Assembly (NCBI RefSeq): GCF_024213195.1
Contig: NZ_JANAVF010000020.1
Coordinates: forward strand, 79,452 to 143,451
Origin: Streptomyces sp. TBY4
GTDB lineage: Bacteria > Actinomycetota > Actinomycetes > Streptomycetales > Streptomycetaceae
Direction of reading: 5' to 3'
Length of the DNA stretch: 64,000 bases
Shown here: in pieces, positions 42,774-50,626 of the stretch
Numbering within the stretch: position 1 is the first letter of the stretch
How the letters are laid out: each line of letters opens with the position of its first letter
Translations under genes and position numbers: made by a program
Notes under the pieces: model-generated
The model's database searches: none
The model's input: only the letters and a program-made list of their open reading frames with translations
What the model was told of the DNA's origin: nothing

Positions 42774-44810
42774 TCACCCCGTCTCCGGACCGGGTTTGAG
42801 CCGGCGCAGGGTGTAGCCCCCGCCTTCCGGGTCCAGGGACCTGGCGGCCTCCTTGAACAGGTGCTCGGCCCGCTCGTAGGACAGCCGGCGGCGGCCCGTG
42901 TCCGGGCACAGATCGGCCGGCCCGGGGGTCCGGGCCGGTCCGGGCCGCCGGTCGGAGAGGAACACCGGGCCCCGGGTGCGTCCGGCCAGCAGCCCGGGCA
43001 GGAGCCGGGCCGTCCCGGAGCGCCAGCTCACCCAGGTGCGGCCCGCGCGGGCCCGGCGGTCCTCCAGGTCCAGGTCCTCCACGTTCAGGGACAGGACCGT
43101 CTTCACCCCGGCCCCGGATTCGTGCAGGAGCCGCCACAGCGTCCGTTCCCGCAGCGGCACCGCGGGGTCGCCCCACAGCGCGTCGAGCTGCGCCGGACCC
43201 AGGGATGAGGCCCGGGGGCGGGTCTCGGCGCGCCGCTCCAGCCCGGCCGCGAGCCCGTCCATGCCGGCCCAGGCGCCGAAGGACCGTACGGCCGAGCGGT
43301 GCCGGTTCCAGGTCCTGGCCGCGGCGCCGCCCCAGGCTGCCGTGCACACCCGGGCCACCTCCCCGGCCGTCAGCCGGGACAGCGGCAGCTCGTCGCCGAG
43401 GTCCAGCCGCAGCCGCCGCAGGGTCTGGCCGTACGAGCGCACGGTCGCGGCGTCCAGATCCGCCCGGCCGAGGAAGCCCTCCGCGGCCCCGCCGAGCGTC
43501 GGACCCGGTGGCGGACCGGCCGGGCCGCCGGGGCCGGGCACCTCCCGGGCGCGCCGCCGGAGGAAGGCGCGCTCGGCGGAGTTCCGGGCGAGGGCCGCCG
43601 CCCGGAGGAACTCCGTCCGGGCCTCCGGGCCGCGGTCCAGGCGCAGCAGCAGGTCTCCCCGGACGCTGGGGAGGAGGTGGTAGTCGCGGAGCACGGGGTC
43701 GGAGACCAGGGAGTCGACCAGGTCGAGACCGGCCTGCGGCCCGTACGCCATGCCGAGCGCCACCGCCCGGTTCAGCTGGACCACCGCCGTCGGCAGCAGC
43801 CGGGCCAGCGCCCCGTACAGGGTCGCGATCTGCGCCCAGTCGGTCTCCTCGGCGGTGCGCGCCTGCGCGTGGCACACGGCGATCGCCGCTTGCAGCACGT
43901 ACGGGCCGGGAGTCCCGCCGGCCTCCCGCGCCCGCAGCATCGCGGTGAAGCCGCGGCGGACGAGCAGCTGGTCCCAGCGCCCCCGGTTCTGCTCGTGGAG
44001 CTGGACGGGCTCGCCCGAGGGCCCGGTGCGCGCCGCCGAACGGGAGGCTTGGATCTCCATCAGCGCGACCAGGGCGTGCGCCTCGGCCTCCCGGGGGAGC
44101 AGCCCGGCCAGCAGCCGGCCCAGCCGGAGCGCTTCCAGGCAGAGCCCGGGGCGCATCAGATCGTCGCCGGAGGTGGCCGAGTAGCCCTCGTTGAAGATCA
44201 GGTAGATGACCTCCAGCACCGAGGACAGCCGCTCGGGCAGCTGCGACTGCGCCGGCAGCTCGAAGGGCACGCGGTGCTCGGCCAGCGTGCGCTTGGCGGC
44301 GGCGATGCGCCGGGTGACGGCGTTCTCCGTGACGAGGAAGGCCCGGGCGATCTCCTCGGCCGTCAGCCCGCCCAGCAGCCGGAGGGTGAGCGCCGCACGG
44401 GCCCCGGTGGGCAGCACGGGGTGGCAGGAGATGAACATCAGCCGCAGGACGTCGTCCTGTTCGGGCTCCTGCCCGTCCTGCCGCCCCCGCTCGTCCTGCT
44501 CCTGTTCCTGCTGCTCTTCGTGCCGTGCCTGCCGCTCCTCCAGATCGTGGGCGAGCAGCTCCTGCTTGTCCGTCAGCAGCCGGGAGCGCCGGATGTGGTC
44601 GACCGCCCGCCGCTTGGCCGTGGTCGTCAGCCAGGCGCCGGGGTTGTCGGGGACCCCGGCGCCGGGCCACTGCTCGAGCGCGGCGACGAGTGCGTCCTGG
44701 GCCAGCTCCTCGGCCAGGCCGACGTCGTGCACCAGGCGTGTGAGCGTGGCGATGATCCGGGCCGATTCGAGCTTCCAGACCGCGTCGATCGTCCGCTTCG
44801 TGTCCTGCAC
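42774..44810 (-). CDS. ECF42-type sigma factor fused to a degenerate tyrosine-recombinase domain
   Basis: 678 residues. Residues 1-420 are a complete ECF sigma of the type with a C-terminal TPR-like extension: sigma-2 (AEELAQDALVAALEQWPGAG, AKRRAVDHIRRSR), sigma-4 (LRLLGGLTAEEIARAFLVTE, VTRRIAAAKRTL), then VIYLIFNEGYSATSGDDLMR. After a Gly/Pro linker (421-445), residues 446-678 resemble a Streptomyces site-specific integrase: core-binding part (AATVRSYGQTLRRLRLDLGD) and catalytic-domain part (SLNVEDLDLEDRRARAGRTW, GTARLLPGLLAGRTRGPVFL, LCPDTGRRRLSYERA). It stops before the usual LHQLRHS and catalytic Tyr. The recombinase is thus likely a DNA-binding remnant. The GTG start lies 3 nt after the DGPF gene. 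Confidence 0.85.
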   Translation of the reverse strand: MQDTKRTIDAVWKLESARIIATLTRLVHDVGLAEELAQDALVAALEQWPGAGVPDNPGAWLTTTAKRRAVDHIRRSRLLTDKQELLAHDLEERQARHEEQQEQEQDERGRQDGQEPEQDDVLRLMFISCHPVLPTGARAALTLRLLGGLTAEEIARAFLVTENAVTRRIAAAKRTLAEHRVPFELPAQSQLPERLSSVLEVIYLIFNEGYSATSGDDLMRPGLCLEALRLGRLLAGLLPREAEAHALVALMEIQASRSAARTGPSGEPVQLHEQNRGRWDQLLVRRGFTAMLRAREAGGTPGPYVLQAAIAVCHAQARTAEETDWAQIATLYGALARLLPTAVVQLNRAVALGMAYGPQAGLDLVDSLVSDPVLRDYHLLPSVRGDLLLRLDRGPEARTEFLRAAALARNSAERAFLRRRAREVPGPGGPAGPPPGPTLGGAAEGFLGRADLDAATVRSYGQTLRRLRLDLGDELPLSRLTAGEVARVCTAAWGGAAARTWNRHRSAVRSFGAWAGMDGLAAGLERRAETRPRASSLGPAQLDALWGDPAVPLRERTLWRLLHESGAGVKTVLSLNVEDLDLEDRRARAGRTWVSWRSGTARLLPGLLAGRTRGPVFLSDRRPGPARTPGPADLCPDTGRRRLSYERAEHLFKEAARSLDPEGGGYTLRRLKPGPETG

Positions 44811-44813
44811 GGA

Positions 44814-45137
44814 TCAGGGGCCGAAGACCTGCTGGACCACGCTCTCGCCGTCGCCCACGATCCTGCGGAAGCGGCGGGCCAGCTCGATCGCCTCTTCCCT
44901 GGACCGGACCTCGATCAGCGCGAAGCCGGCCACGGCCTCCTTGGCCTCGGCGAACGGCCCGTCCGTCACGGTGATCTCCTCACCGGCCGAGGTGACCAGG
45001 ATGCCGCCCGGCTCCAGCCCGCCCGTGGCCAGCAGCACGCCGGCCGCGGTCAGTTCCTCGATGAACCGGCCCATCTCGGCGTACAGCCGCTCGTCGGGGG
45101 CGGCGTCGGAAGGCTTCGTCGTCATCAGGTAGCGCAT
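44814..45137 (-). CDS. DGPF/YCII-domain protein, ECF42 partner
   Basis: A 107-residue protein of the YCII-related family with the motif VTDGPFAEAKEAVAGFALIE. Such genes accompany nearly all ECF42 sigma genes and are thought to be targets or sensors in the same pathway. It is immediately upstream of the sigma gene (3 nt apart) and likely co-transcribed. GAGGGAG precedes the ATG at 45137. Its biochemical role is unknown. Confidence 0.92.
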   Translation of the reverse strand: MRYLMTTKPSDAAPDERLYAEMGRFIEELTAAGVLLATGGLEPGGILVTSAGEEITVTDGPFAEAKEAVAGFALIEVRSREEAIELARRFRRIVGDGESVVQQVFGP

Positions 45138-45188
45138 GGGGACTCCCTCGTCTCGTGGTGCCGAGCTGCTGCCCGCACCCTGCCTACA

Positions 45189-45248
45189 CGTCGAACCGCC
45201 GATGTGACAGGGAACGCGCCGATTCCGTGCCACATCGACGGTTCGACG
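45189..45248. promoter_or_regulatory. 60-bp inverted repeat between divergent DGPF-sigma and DUF998 genes
   Basis: Arms CGTCGAACCGCCGATGTG (45189-45206) and CACATCGACGGTTCGACG (45231-45248) are complementary at 17 of 18 positions, with 24 nt between. Each strand thus presents CGTCGAACCG(C/T)CGATGTG facing its gene. ECF42 promoters are recalled to carry a TGTCGA-like -35, so these may be a matched pair of divergent sigma-dependent promoters. The exact -10 positions are not clear. Confidence 0.6.
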
Positions 45249-45302
45249 TACCGGCGAGAACCGCACCAGAGCCGTATACGACGAACCCGAGAGGCACCCG
45301 CC

Positions 45303-45992
45303 ATGAGCACCCGGACCCCCGCCGCCACCACCCCTGTCCCCTCCGCCGCACCCCGCCCCTCCTCCTCCGCCACCACCCGGTCCCTGCTCACCTGCGCGGT
45401 CGTGGCCTCGCCGCTGTGGGCGGCCGTCTCCCTGACCCAGGCCGCGACCCGCCAGGGCTTCGACATCACCCGCCACCCGCTGAGCGCGCTGAGCAACGGC
45501 GGCCTCGGCTGGCTCCAGATCACCAACTTCCTGCTCGCCGGAGCCCTCCTCGTCCTCGGGGCCACCGGCCTGCGGCGGGCCCTGTACGGCACCCCGGGCG
45601 GCACCTGGGCCCCGCGGCTGGTCCGGATCGGGGGCCTGGGCATGATCGCCGCGGGAGCCTTCGTCATGGATCCGGTCGACGGCTTCCCCGGGGGCGCCCC
45701 CTCCGCGGAGACCGCCACGCTCACCTGGCAGAGCTACGCCCACTTCGCCGCCGGGTCGGTCACCTTCACCTCGCTCATCGCCGCCTGCTACGTCCTGGGC
45801 CGGCACTTCGGCCGCGCCGGGAACCGCCCGTACGCCCTCGCCTCCCGGGTCGCCGGTACGACCCTCCTGCTCGGCAACGGCTGGGCGATGGGCGGGGGCC
45901 GGGCCGGCACCCTGACCCTGGCCGTCGGAGCCGTCACGGCGATGCTCTGGATCTCGGCGGTCGCGTTCCGGGCACGCCGCGAGGCCTTCTAA
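45303..45992 (+). CDS. DUF998 family membrane protein
   Basis: A 229-residue integral membrane protein with about six helices (LLTCAVVASPLWAAVSL first, LAVGAVTAMLWISAVAF last). The DUF998 pattern HPLSALSNGGLGWLQITNFL and DPVDGFPGG is clear. Function unknown. It faces the DGPF-sigma genes across the 60-bp inverted repeat, so it is a candidate member of the sigma regulon. ATG 45303 has AGAGGCACCC upstream, a modest site. Confidence 0.85.
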   Translation: MSTRTPAATTPVPSAAPRPSSSATTRSLLTCAVVASPLWAAVSLTQAATRQGFDITRHPLSALSNGGLGWLQITNFLLAGALLVLGATGLRRALYGTPGGTWAPRLVRIGGLGMIAAGAFVMDPVDGFPGGAPSAETATLTWQSYAHFAAGSVTFTSLIAACYVLGRHFGRAGNRPYALASRVAGTTLLLGNGWAMGGGRAGTLTLAVGAVTAMLWISAVAFRARREAF

Positions 45993-46184
45993 CCGGTGGT
46001 CCGGAGGGTGTCAAGTCCCGAGTTTCCGGAACGTGACCGGGATGTCCCCGCCGGGGCTTACTTGAGGCACGAGGAAGGGACGGAACGGAAAACCTCTCCG
46101 AGAAACTCCTCCTCTCCTCGAATTACCGCACCGTTTCGAATATCCGGAACGAGCGCACATTCCTCTGGATCTTAGGAGAAGGCC

Positions 46185-46781
46185 ATGAACCGTAAGACTC
46201 GCACCAACAACGTCGTCCGTACCAACCGCCGCGGATTCCGCATCGCGACACTGTTCGCATCGGCCGCCATGATCTCGGGAGGAGTCCTCCTTCCGGCCTC
46301 CATGGCCACGGCGGCCCCGATGCCCGCCCACGTGGCGACCGCTCTCCCGGCCGCCGGTGGCGCCGGAGGGGACGGCGGCGAAGGCGGCGGCGGCCTCGTA
46401 GGCGGCGGTGGCGGCTCCGGCGGCTCCGGTGGCGGCAGCGTCCTCGGCACCGGCGGCGAAGGCGGCAAGGGCGGCAAGGGCGGCGACGGCATCCTCTCCG
46501 GCGGTGGCGGCGGTGGCGGCGGCGGTGGCGGCGACGGCGTCATCGGCGGCAAGGGCGGCGGCGGCGGCGATGGCGGCAGCGGCCTCTTCGGCGGCGGCGG
46601 CGGCAACGCCGGCAGCGGCGGCGACGGCATCCTGGTCGGCGGCGACGGCGGCAAGGGCGGCAAGGGCGGCAACGGCGTCTTCGAGGGCGGCAAGGGCGGC
46701 AAGGGCGGCAAGGGCGGCTTCGGTGGCCTGTTCGGCGGCCTCGGCGGCGGCGGTGGCGCCGGAGGGTCCAGCATCTTCTGA
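46185..46781 (+). CDS. Exported glycine-rich protein 1
   Basis: 198 residues with a long signal peptide (basic start KTRTNNVVRTNRRGFR, hydrophobic TLFASAAMISGGVLLPA, cleavage near TAAP). The mature part is almost entirely Gly with Lys, Asp and Ser: runs of GGKGGKGG, GDGGSG and GGNAGSGGDG, ending GGSSIF. It looks like PGRS or silk-like surface proteins; no enzyme fold. A strong TAGGAGAAGG site precedes the ATG. It is the first of three similar small exported proteins in tandem. Confidence 0.8.
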   Translation: MNRKTRTNNVVRTNRRGFRIATLFASAAMISGGVLLPASMATAAPMPAHVATALPAAGGAGGDGGEGGGGLVGGGGGSGGSGGGSVLGTGGEGGKGGKGGDGILSGGGGGGGGGGGDGVIGGKGGGGGDGGSGLFGGGGGNAGSGGDGILVGGDGGKGGKGGNGVFEGGKGGKGGKGGFGGLFGGLGGGGGAGGSSIF

Positions 46782-46813
46782 TCGCTGATCCGCTGATCCC
46801 CACTTTGCTCGAC

Positions 46814-46844
46814 GGGGGTGGAGGCCTTCAGGGACTCCACCCCC
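46814..46844 (+). terminator. Stem-loop terminator after Gly-rich protein 1
   Basis: A 10-bp stem (GGGGGTGGAG, 46814-46823; CTCCACCCCC, 46835-46844) with an 11-nt loop. It is followed by C-rich direct repeats (CACCCGCTCCACCCC) up to about 46880. Confidence 0.6.
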
Positions 46845-46926
46845 ACCCCACCCGCTCCACCCCCACCCGCTCCACCCCCACTTTCCTCCTCAGCGACATC
46901 CGTGCTCACGGAAACGGAGAACCCCC

Positions 46927-47421
46927 ATGTTCACGAGCCCCTGGCAGCGTCCGCTCATCCTGGCGGCGGCCTCCCTGGCTTTCGTCACCGGTACGGCGTG
47001 CGCCGCGCAAGCGTCGCAGTCCCACACCCCCGCAAGCTCCGTTTCCTCGATCACGATGGGATCGCCCGCCCACTGCGGGCTCGGCGGCGAAGGCGGCGAA
47101 GGCGGCAAGGGCGGCGAGGGCGGCAAGGGTGGGGAGCCCGGCAAGCCCGGAGAGCCCGGCAAGTCCGGAACGGCCGGCTGCTTCCGGTTCGACGACCTGC
47201 CGGACAAGCCGAAGTCGGAGCTGACGATGGTGGACAAGGTGCGCATCGTGGTGACCCTTCTGGCCGACGACTCCGAGGAAACGAAGGAGAAGATCGCCAA
47301 GAAGTACGACATCCCGGAGAAGGAGATCGACAACTGGAAGAAGAGCTACCTCGACGGCGACTGGTTCGCCCTGATGGGAACCGGCTCCCCCTTCTCCCCC
47401 TTCTCCTCCGTCAACACGTGA
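46927..47421 (+). CDS. Exported protein with collagen-like segment and HTH-like C-terminal domain
   Basis: 164 residues. A signal peptide (LILAAASLAFVTGTACAAQA) is followed by a short region, then a GGEGGKGGEGG / GEPGKPGEPGK collagen-like segment (about 55-82). The C-terminal 80 residues are helical and charged: ELTMVDKVRIVVTLLADDSE, EKIAKKYDIPEKEIDNWKKS, YLDGDWFALM. This resembles the helix-turn-helix of transposase-like (HTH_Tnp) domains, odd for an exported protein. GGAGAACCCCC precedes the ATG. Function unknown. Confidence 0.75.
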   Translation: MFTSPWQRPLILAAASLAFVTGTACAAQASQSHTPASSVSSITMGSPAHCGLGGEGGEGGKGGEGGKGGEPGKPGEPGKSGTAGCFRFDDLPDKPKSELTMVDKVRIVVTLLADDSEETKEKIAKKYDIPEKEIDNWKKSYLDGDWFALMGTGSPFSPFSSVNT

Positions 47422-47434
47422 TCGACGGGCCCGT

Positions 47435-47460
47435 CCGGCCGGTGGCCGGCCGGGTCCTTT
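47435..47460 (+). terminator. Stem-loop with T-tract
   Basis: CCGGCCGG-TGG-CCGGCCGG (47435-47453) followed by GTCCTTTTCC, 14 nt after the stop of the collagen-like gene. It resembles a classical intrinsic terminator. Confidence 0.65.
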
Positions 47461-47534
47461 TCCGTCCGAATTCCCGGCACTGGTCCCCGGCATCAATTCC
47501 CCCGGTCCTCCCCACCCTCGGCAAGGAGAATCCC

Positions 47535-48107
47535 ATGCGCACCCATTCCTGGAAGTTCCGTATTGGTCTTGTCATCTCGTCGACGCTGATCGGTGCCGGT
47601 GCGATGGCCCCCGCGGCGCTGGCGGCCCCGGCCGCGACGGTCCAGACGGTCCAGAGCGCCCCGGCATCCGGCGGCTGGACGGGCGGATACGGAGGCGGTG
47701 ACAGCGGATCGGGCACCAAGCGGCTCGGCGGCAAGGTCCAGGTGGGCAACGGCAGCGTCCGCGTCGGGAACAAGGTCTGCGCCGGCAACTGCAACGGAAC
47801 GGTCAACGGCACCAACGGGGGCAACGGCGGAATCTGCGCCGGACTCTGCAACGGCAGCGCCAACGGCGGGAACGGCACCCAGGGCCGGCCGTCCGGGAAC
47901 GGCACGAACGGGGGCAACGGCGGAATCTGCGCCGGAGTGTGCGGCGGCAGCGTCAACGGCGGCAACGGGGGCAACGGCGGCAACGCCGCCCCCGGTGGCG
48001 ACGGCGGCGGCGGCGGCCGGGGCGGCAACGGCGGCATCTGCGTAGGCGTCGGCTGCGAGAGCAGCGGCCGCGGCGGCAACGGCGGAGCCGGCGGTGACGA
48101 CGACTGA
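47535..48107 (+). CDS. Exported glycine/asparagine-rich cysteine-repeat protein
   Basis: 190 residues. The signal peptide (FRIGLVISSTLIGAGAMAPA, cleaved near ALAAP) is followed by repeats of the type NGGNGGICAGLCNGSANGGN. The ICAG(L/V)C unit occurs twice, with related VCAGNCNG and ICVGVGC variants, giving four Cys pairs that may form disulfides or bind metal. The protein ends acidic (GGDDD). AAGGAGAATCCC precedes the ATG. It is third in the row of small exported Gly-rich proteins. A strong terminator follows. Confidence 0.78.
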   Translation: MRTHSWKFRIGLVISSTLIGAGAMAPAALAAPAATVQTVQSAPASGGWTGGYGGGDSGSGTKRLGGKVQVGNGSVRVGNKVCAGNCNGTVNGTNGGNGGICAGLCNGSANGGNGTQGRPSGNGTNGGNGGICAGVCGGSVNGGNGGNGGNAAPGGDGGGGGRGGNGGICVGVGCESSGRGGNGGAGGDDD

Positions 48108-48134
48108 CCGCCGGGCCGAGGGCCTGACCGGATC

Positions 48135-48165
48135 CCCGTGGGGCGAGCACCGCTCGCCCCACGGG
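48135..48165 (+). terminator. Perfect stem-loop terminator
   Basis: A 14-bp perfect stem (CCCGTGGGGCGAGC and its complement) with an ACC loop, 27 nt after the stop of the cysteine-repeat protein and before the kinase gene. Confidence 0.75.
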
Positions 48166-48209
48166 CGTGCTCGGGGGCCACTGGATAGACTTTTTGCAGG
48201 AGGCGCCTG

Positions 48210-49193
48210 ATGGGCACCGCAGCGAACCAGGGCCTTTACACGGGCCGGGCCTCCGGCCTGATCGGGAGGCAGATCGCCGGCTACCGGATCGAGCGCATCA
48301 TCGGCCGGGGCGGCATGGCCGTCGTCTACCAGGCCAGGGACCTGCGGCTGGACCGTACGGTCGCGCTCAAGCTGATCGCCCCGGAACGCGTCCGGGACGA
48401 GGTCTTCCGGCGCCGCTTCGCCCACGAGTCCCGGGTCGCCGCCCGGATCGAGCACCCGCACATCGTGCCCGTCTTCGAGGCGGGGGAGACCGACGGGGTC
48501 CTCTACATCGCCATGCGGTACGTCGTCGGGCCGGACCTGCGCACCCTGCTGGACCGGGAAGGGCCGCTGCCCGTCCCGACCGCACTGCGCATCGCCGCCC
48601 AGGTGGCCTCCGCCCTCGACGCCGCCCACGAGCACGATCTGGTGCACCGGGACGTCAAACCCGCCAACATCCTGGTCGCCGAGGGCACCGACAGCGACCA
48701 CCCGGAGCACATCTACCTCACGGACTTCGGACTGACGAAGAAGTCGCTGGCGCTCACCGGGTTCACCACGGCGGGCGAGTTCGTCGGCACGATCGACTAC
48801 GTGGCGCCGGAACAGATCTCCGGGCGCCCGGTCGACGGCAGGTGCGATGTCTACAGCCTCGGCTGTGTGGTCTACGAGTCCCTCGCCGGCGGGCCGCCCT
48901 TCGTCCGGGACGACGCCCCCGCGCTGCTGTGGGCGCACCAATACGAAGAGCCGCCTCCCCTGACGGGGAAGCGGCCCGGTATCGCGCCGGCGGCCGACGC
49001 CGTACTGGCGAAGGCCCTGGCGAAGGTCCCGGAGGACCGTTACGGCTCCTGCCTGGAATTCGTGTCGGCGCTCCGTGCGGCCACTGTCATCGCCGCGGCC
49101 CCTGCCCTGCGGACGGCTCCACGGCCCGCGGATGCGGGGAGCGGGGCGCCGCCCAGGGAGCCCCCGGAGTGGGCCGGACCGGTGTTCACCTGA
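48210..49193 (+). CDS. Serine/threonine protein kinase (PknB-like, soluble)
   Basis: A 327-residue kinase with the full set of Hanks motifs: glycine loop GRGGMAVVY (32-40), ATP-binding Lys54 in VALKL, catalytic loop HRDVKPANIL, metal-binding TDFGLTKK and YVAPEQI. The short C-terminal tail is Pro/Ala-rich. There is no membrane helix and no PASTA or other sensor domain, so it is probably cytosolic. GCAGGAGG precedes the ATG. An IS1341-like element starts just 15 nt after its stop, so the downstream context was probably altered by insertion. Confidence 0.92.
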   Translation: MGTAANQGLYTGRASGLIGRQIAGYRIERIIGRGGMAVVYQARDLRLDRTVALKLIAPERVRDEVFRRRFAHESRVAARIEHPHIVPVFEAGETDGVLYIAMRYVVGPDLRTLLDREGPLPVPTALRIAAQVASALDAAHEHDLVHRDVKPANILVAEGTDSDHPEHIYLTDFGLTKKSLALTGFTTAGEFVGTIDYVAPEQISGRPVDGRCDVYSLGCVVYESLAGGPPFVRDDAPALLWAHQYEEPPPLTGKRPGIAPAADAVLAKALAKVPEDRYGSCLEFVSALRAATVIAAAPALRTAPRPADAGSGAPPREPPEWAGPVFT

Positions 49194-49334
49194 TTTCTCC
49201 CATGATGCCCCGTCCTTTAGGGCGGGGAGGATTGGGTCCTTGGGTCGGAGGCGCGGAGCGCCGGAGTTCGGTTCGCATCTGTTCTGACCTGCCCTTTTCG
49301 GCTGTTGTCAGTGGTGGGGGGATAGGTTGCTGGG

Positions 49335-50564
49335 GTGACGATGGCACCGATGGCGGGGGATGCCGGGCATGCCCGGTGGACTTTCCGGCTGCGTGTGTCG
49401 TCCACGGCCCGCGCGGCCCTGTTGGGCGAGTGGAACCGGTGCCGGTGGGTGTGGAACGAGTCCTGCGCGAAGTCGAAGCAGACGCACCTCGCGAACAAGA
49501 ACCGGCCCGAAGGCACGGACAAACAAACGTGTGGCCCGGCGCAGCTCGACAAGATGCTGACCGAGGCCCGGAGGGCGAACGCTTGGCTGCGGGCGGGCTC
49601 CTCGGTGCCGCAGCAGCAGTTGATCCGGGACTTCGGGAACTCCCGTGCGAAGGCGCAGAAGGACATCAAGGAACGGCTGCCGATGCGGCAGCGCGCCGGG
49701 ATGCCGAAGTACAAGAAGAAGCGGGAAGCGCGGCCGTCCCTCAACTACACCAAGCGCGGCTTCCGGATCAAAGACGGGAAGCTGCACCTGGCGGGCGGCA
49801 TCGCCCTGACGGTGGTGTGGTCGCGGAACCTTCCCGCAGGCCCGTCTAGCGTGCGCGTGTATCAGGACAGCCTCGGGCACTGGTACTGCTCGTTCGTCGT
49901 CCCCGCCGAGACCCAGCCGCTGCCGGAGACCGGCCGTGTGATCGGGATCGACTGGGGCGTGCGGGAAACCGCGACCACTACATCCGACGATCACGACCTG
50001 CCCCACGCCCAGCACGGCAAGAACGCGGCCGTCAGGCTGGCGCGCTACCAGCGGATGATGACCCGCCGTAAGCCGGCGAAGGGCAAGCCCGGCTCGAAGG
50101 GATACCAGCGGGCGAAGAAGCGAGTCGCGAAGCTGCACAGGAAGGTGGCCCGGCAGCGTCAGGACACCGGCCGAAAGTGGGCCAAGTGCGTGGTCCGCGA
50201 CCACGACGCCCTGGCGGTGGAGGACTTCAAGCCGAAGTTCCTCGCCAAGTCGACCATGGCCCGCAAGGCCGCCGACGCGGCGATCTCCGCGACGAAGGCG
50301 GCCTTGGTCGAGATGGGCCGAAAGCACGGCCGGGCCGTGTATCTGGTCCATCCCGCGCACACCACGATGGACTGTGCGCAGTGCGGAGCGAGAACCAAGC
50401 ACGCACTACCTCTCTCAGAACGTACCTACGCTTGCACCGCGTGTGGAGCCGTGTCCCCCAGGGACAAGAACTCCGCCCGCGTGATGCTGGTCCGGGCTGG
50501 TCTCAACCCGGCTGGTGCTGATCGCGGAAGACCAGGTGGGGCGCGGCCCCACCTGGCAGCGTGA
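49335..50564 (+). CDS. tnpB: TnpB RNA-guided nuclease-like protein
   Basis: A 409-residue TnpB/OrfB with an N-terminal helical and wedge region. The RuvC motifs are GIDWGVRETATT (Asp), ALAVEDFKPK (Glu) and SPRDKNSARVML (Asp), with a four-Cys zinc finger (CAQC ... CTAC) between the last two. All catalytic residues seem intact, so it could be an active RNA-guided DNA endonuclease, as shown for other TnpBs. It lies alone without tnpA. The GTG start at 49335 is chosen from the usual N-terminus; in-frame ATGs follow. Confidence 0.92.
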   Translation: MTMAPMAGDAGHARWTFRLRVSSTARAALLGEWNRCRWVWNESCAKSKQTHLANKNRPEGTDKQTCGPAQLDKMLTEARRANAWLRAGSSVPQQQLIRDFGNSRAKAQKDIKERLPMRQRAGMPKYKKKREARPSLNYTKRGFRIKDGKLHLAGGIALTVVWSRNLPAGPSSVRVYQDSLGHWYCSFVVPAETQPLPETGRVIGIDWGVRETATTTSDDHDLPHAQHGKNAAVRLARYQRMMTRRKPAKGKPGSKGYQRAKKRVAKLHRKVARQRQDTGRKWAKCVVRDHDALAVEDFKPKFLAKSTMARKAADAAISATKAALVEMGRKHGRAVYLVHPAHTTMDCAQCGARTKHALPLSERTYACTACGAVSPRDKNSARVMLVRAGLNPAGADRGRPGGARPHLAA

Positions 50565-50621
50565 GCCAGAAATCCCCGATCAGCCCTGGAGGGCGAGGAA
50601 TCCCCTCCCTTCAGGGAGGGG
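50532..50621 (+). ncRNA. Putative omega-RNA scaffold at the tnpB 3' end
   Basis: TnpB guide RNAs come from the tnpB 3' end and the right element end. Here a perfect 10-bp stem (CCAGGTGGGG, 50532-50541; CCCCACCTGG, 50547-50556) overlaps the last tnpB codons, and the right-end hairpin follows at 50602-50621. The guide would be read from bases just after the right end (about 50630 onward). Prediction from position and structure only. Confidence 0.45.
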
Positions 50622-50626
50622 AGGAT

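Noticed and set aside
44814..45806. Extended start for the DGPF gene reaching into the DUF998 gene
   Set aside because: The ATG at 45137 has GAGGGAG upstream and matches the family start; the extension would cover the 60-bp control repeat and the divergent gene.
46185..48107. Antisense Pro- and Arg-rich frames opposite the Gly-rich genes
   Set aside because: The sense frames have signal peptides and strong ribosome sites; the antisense ones do not.
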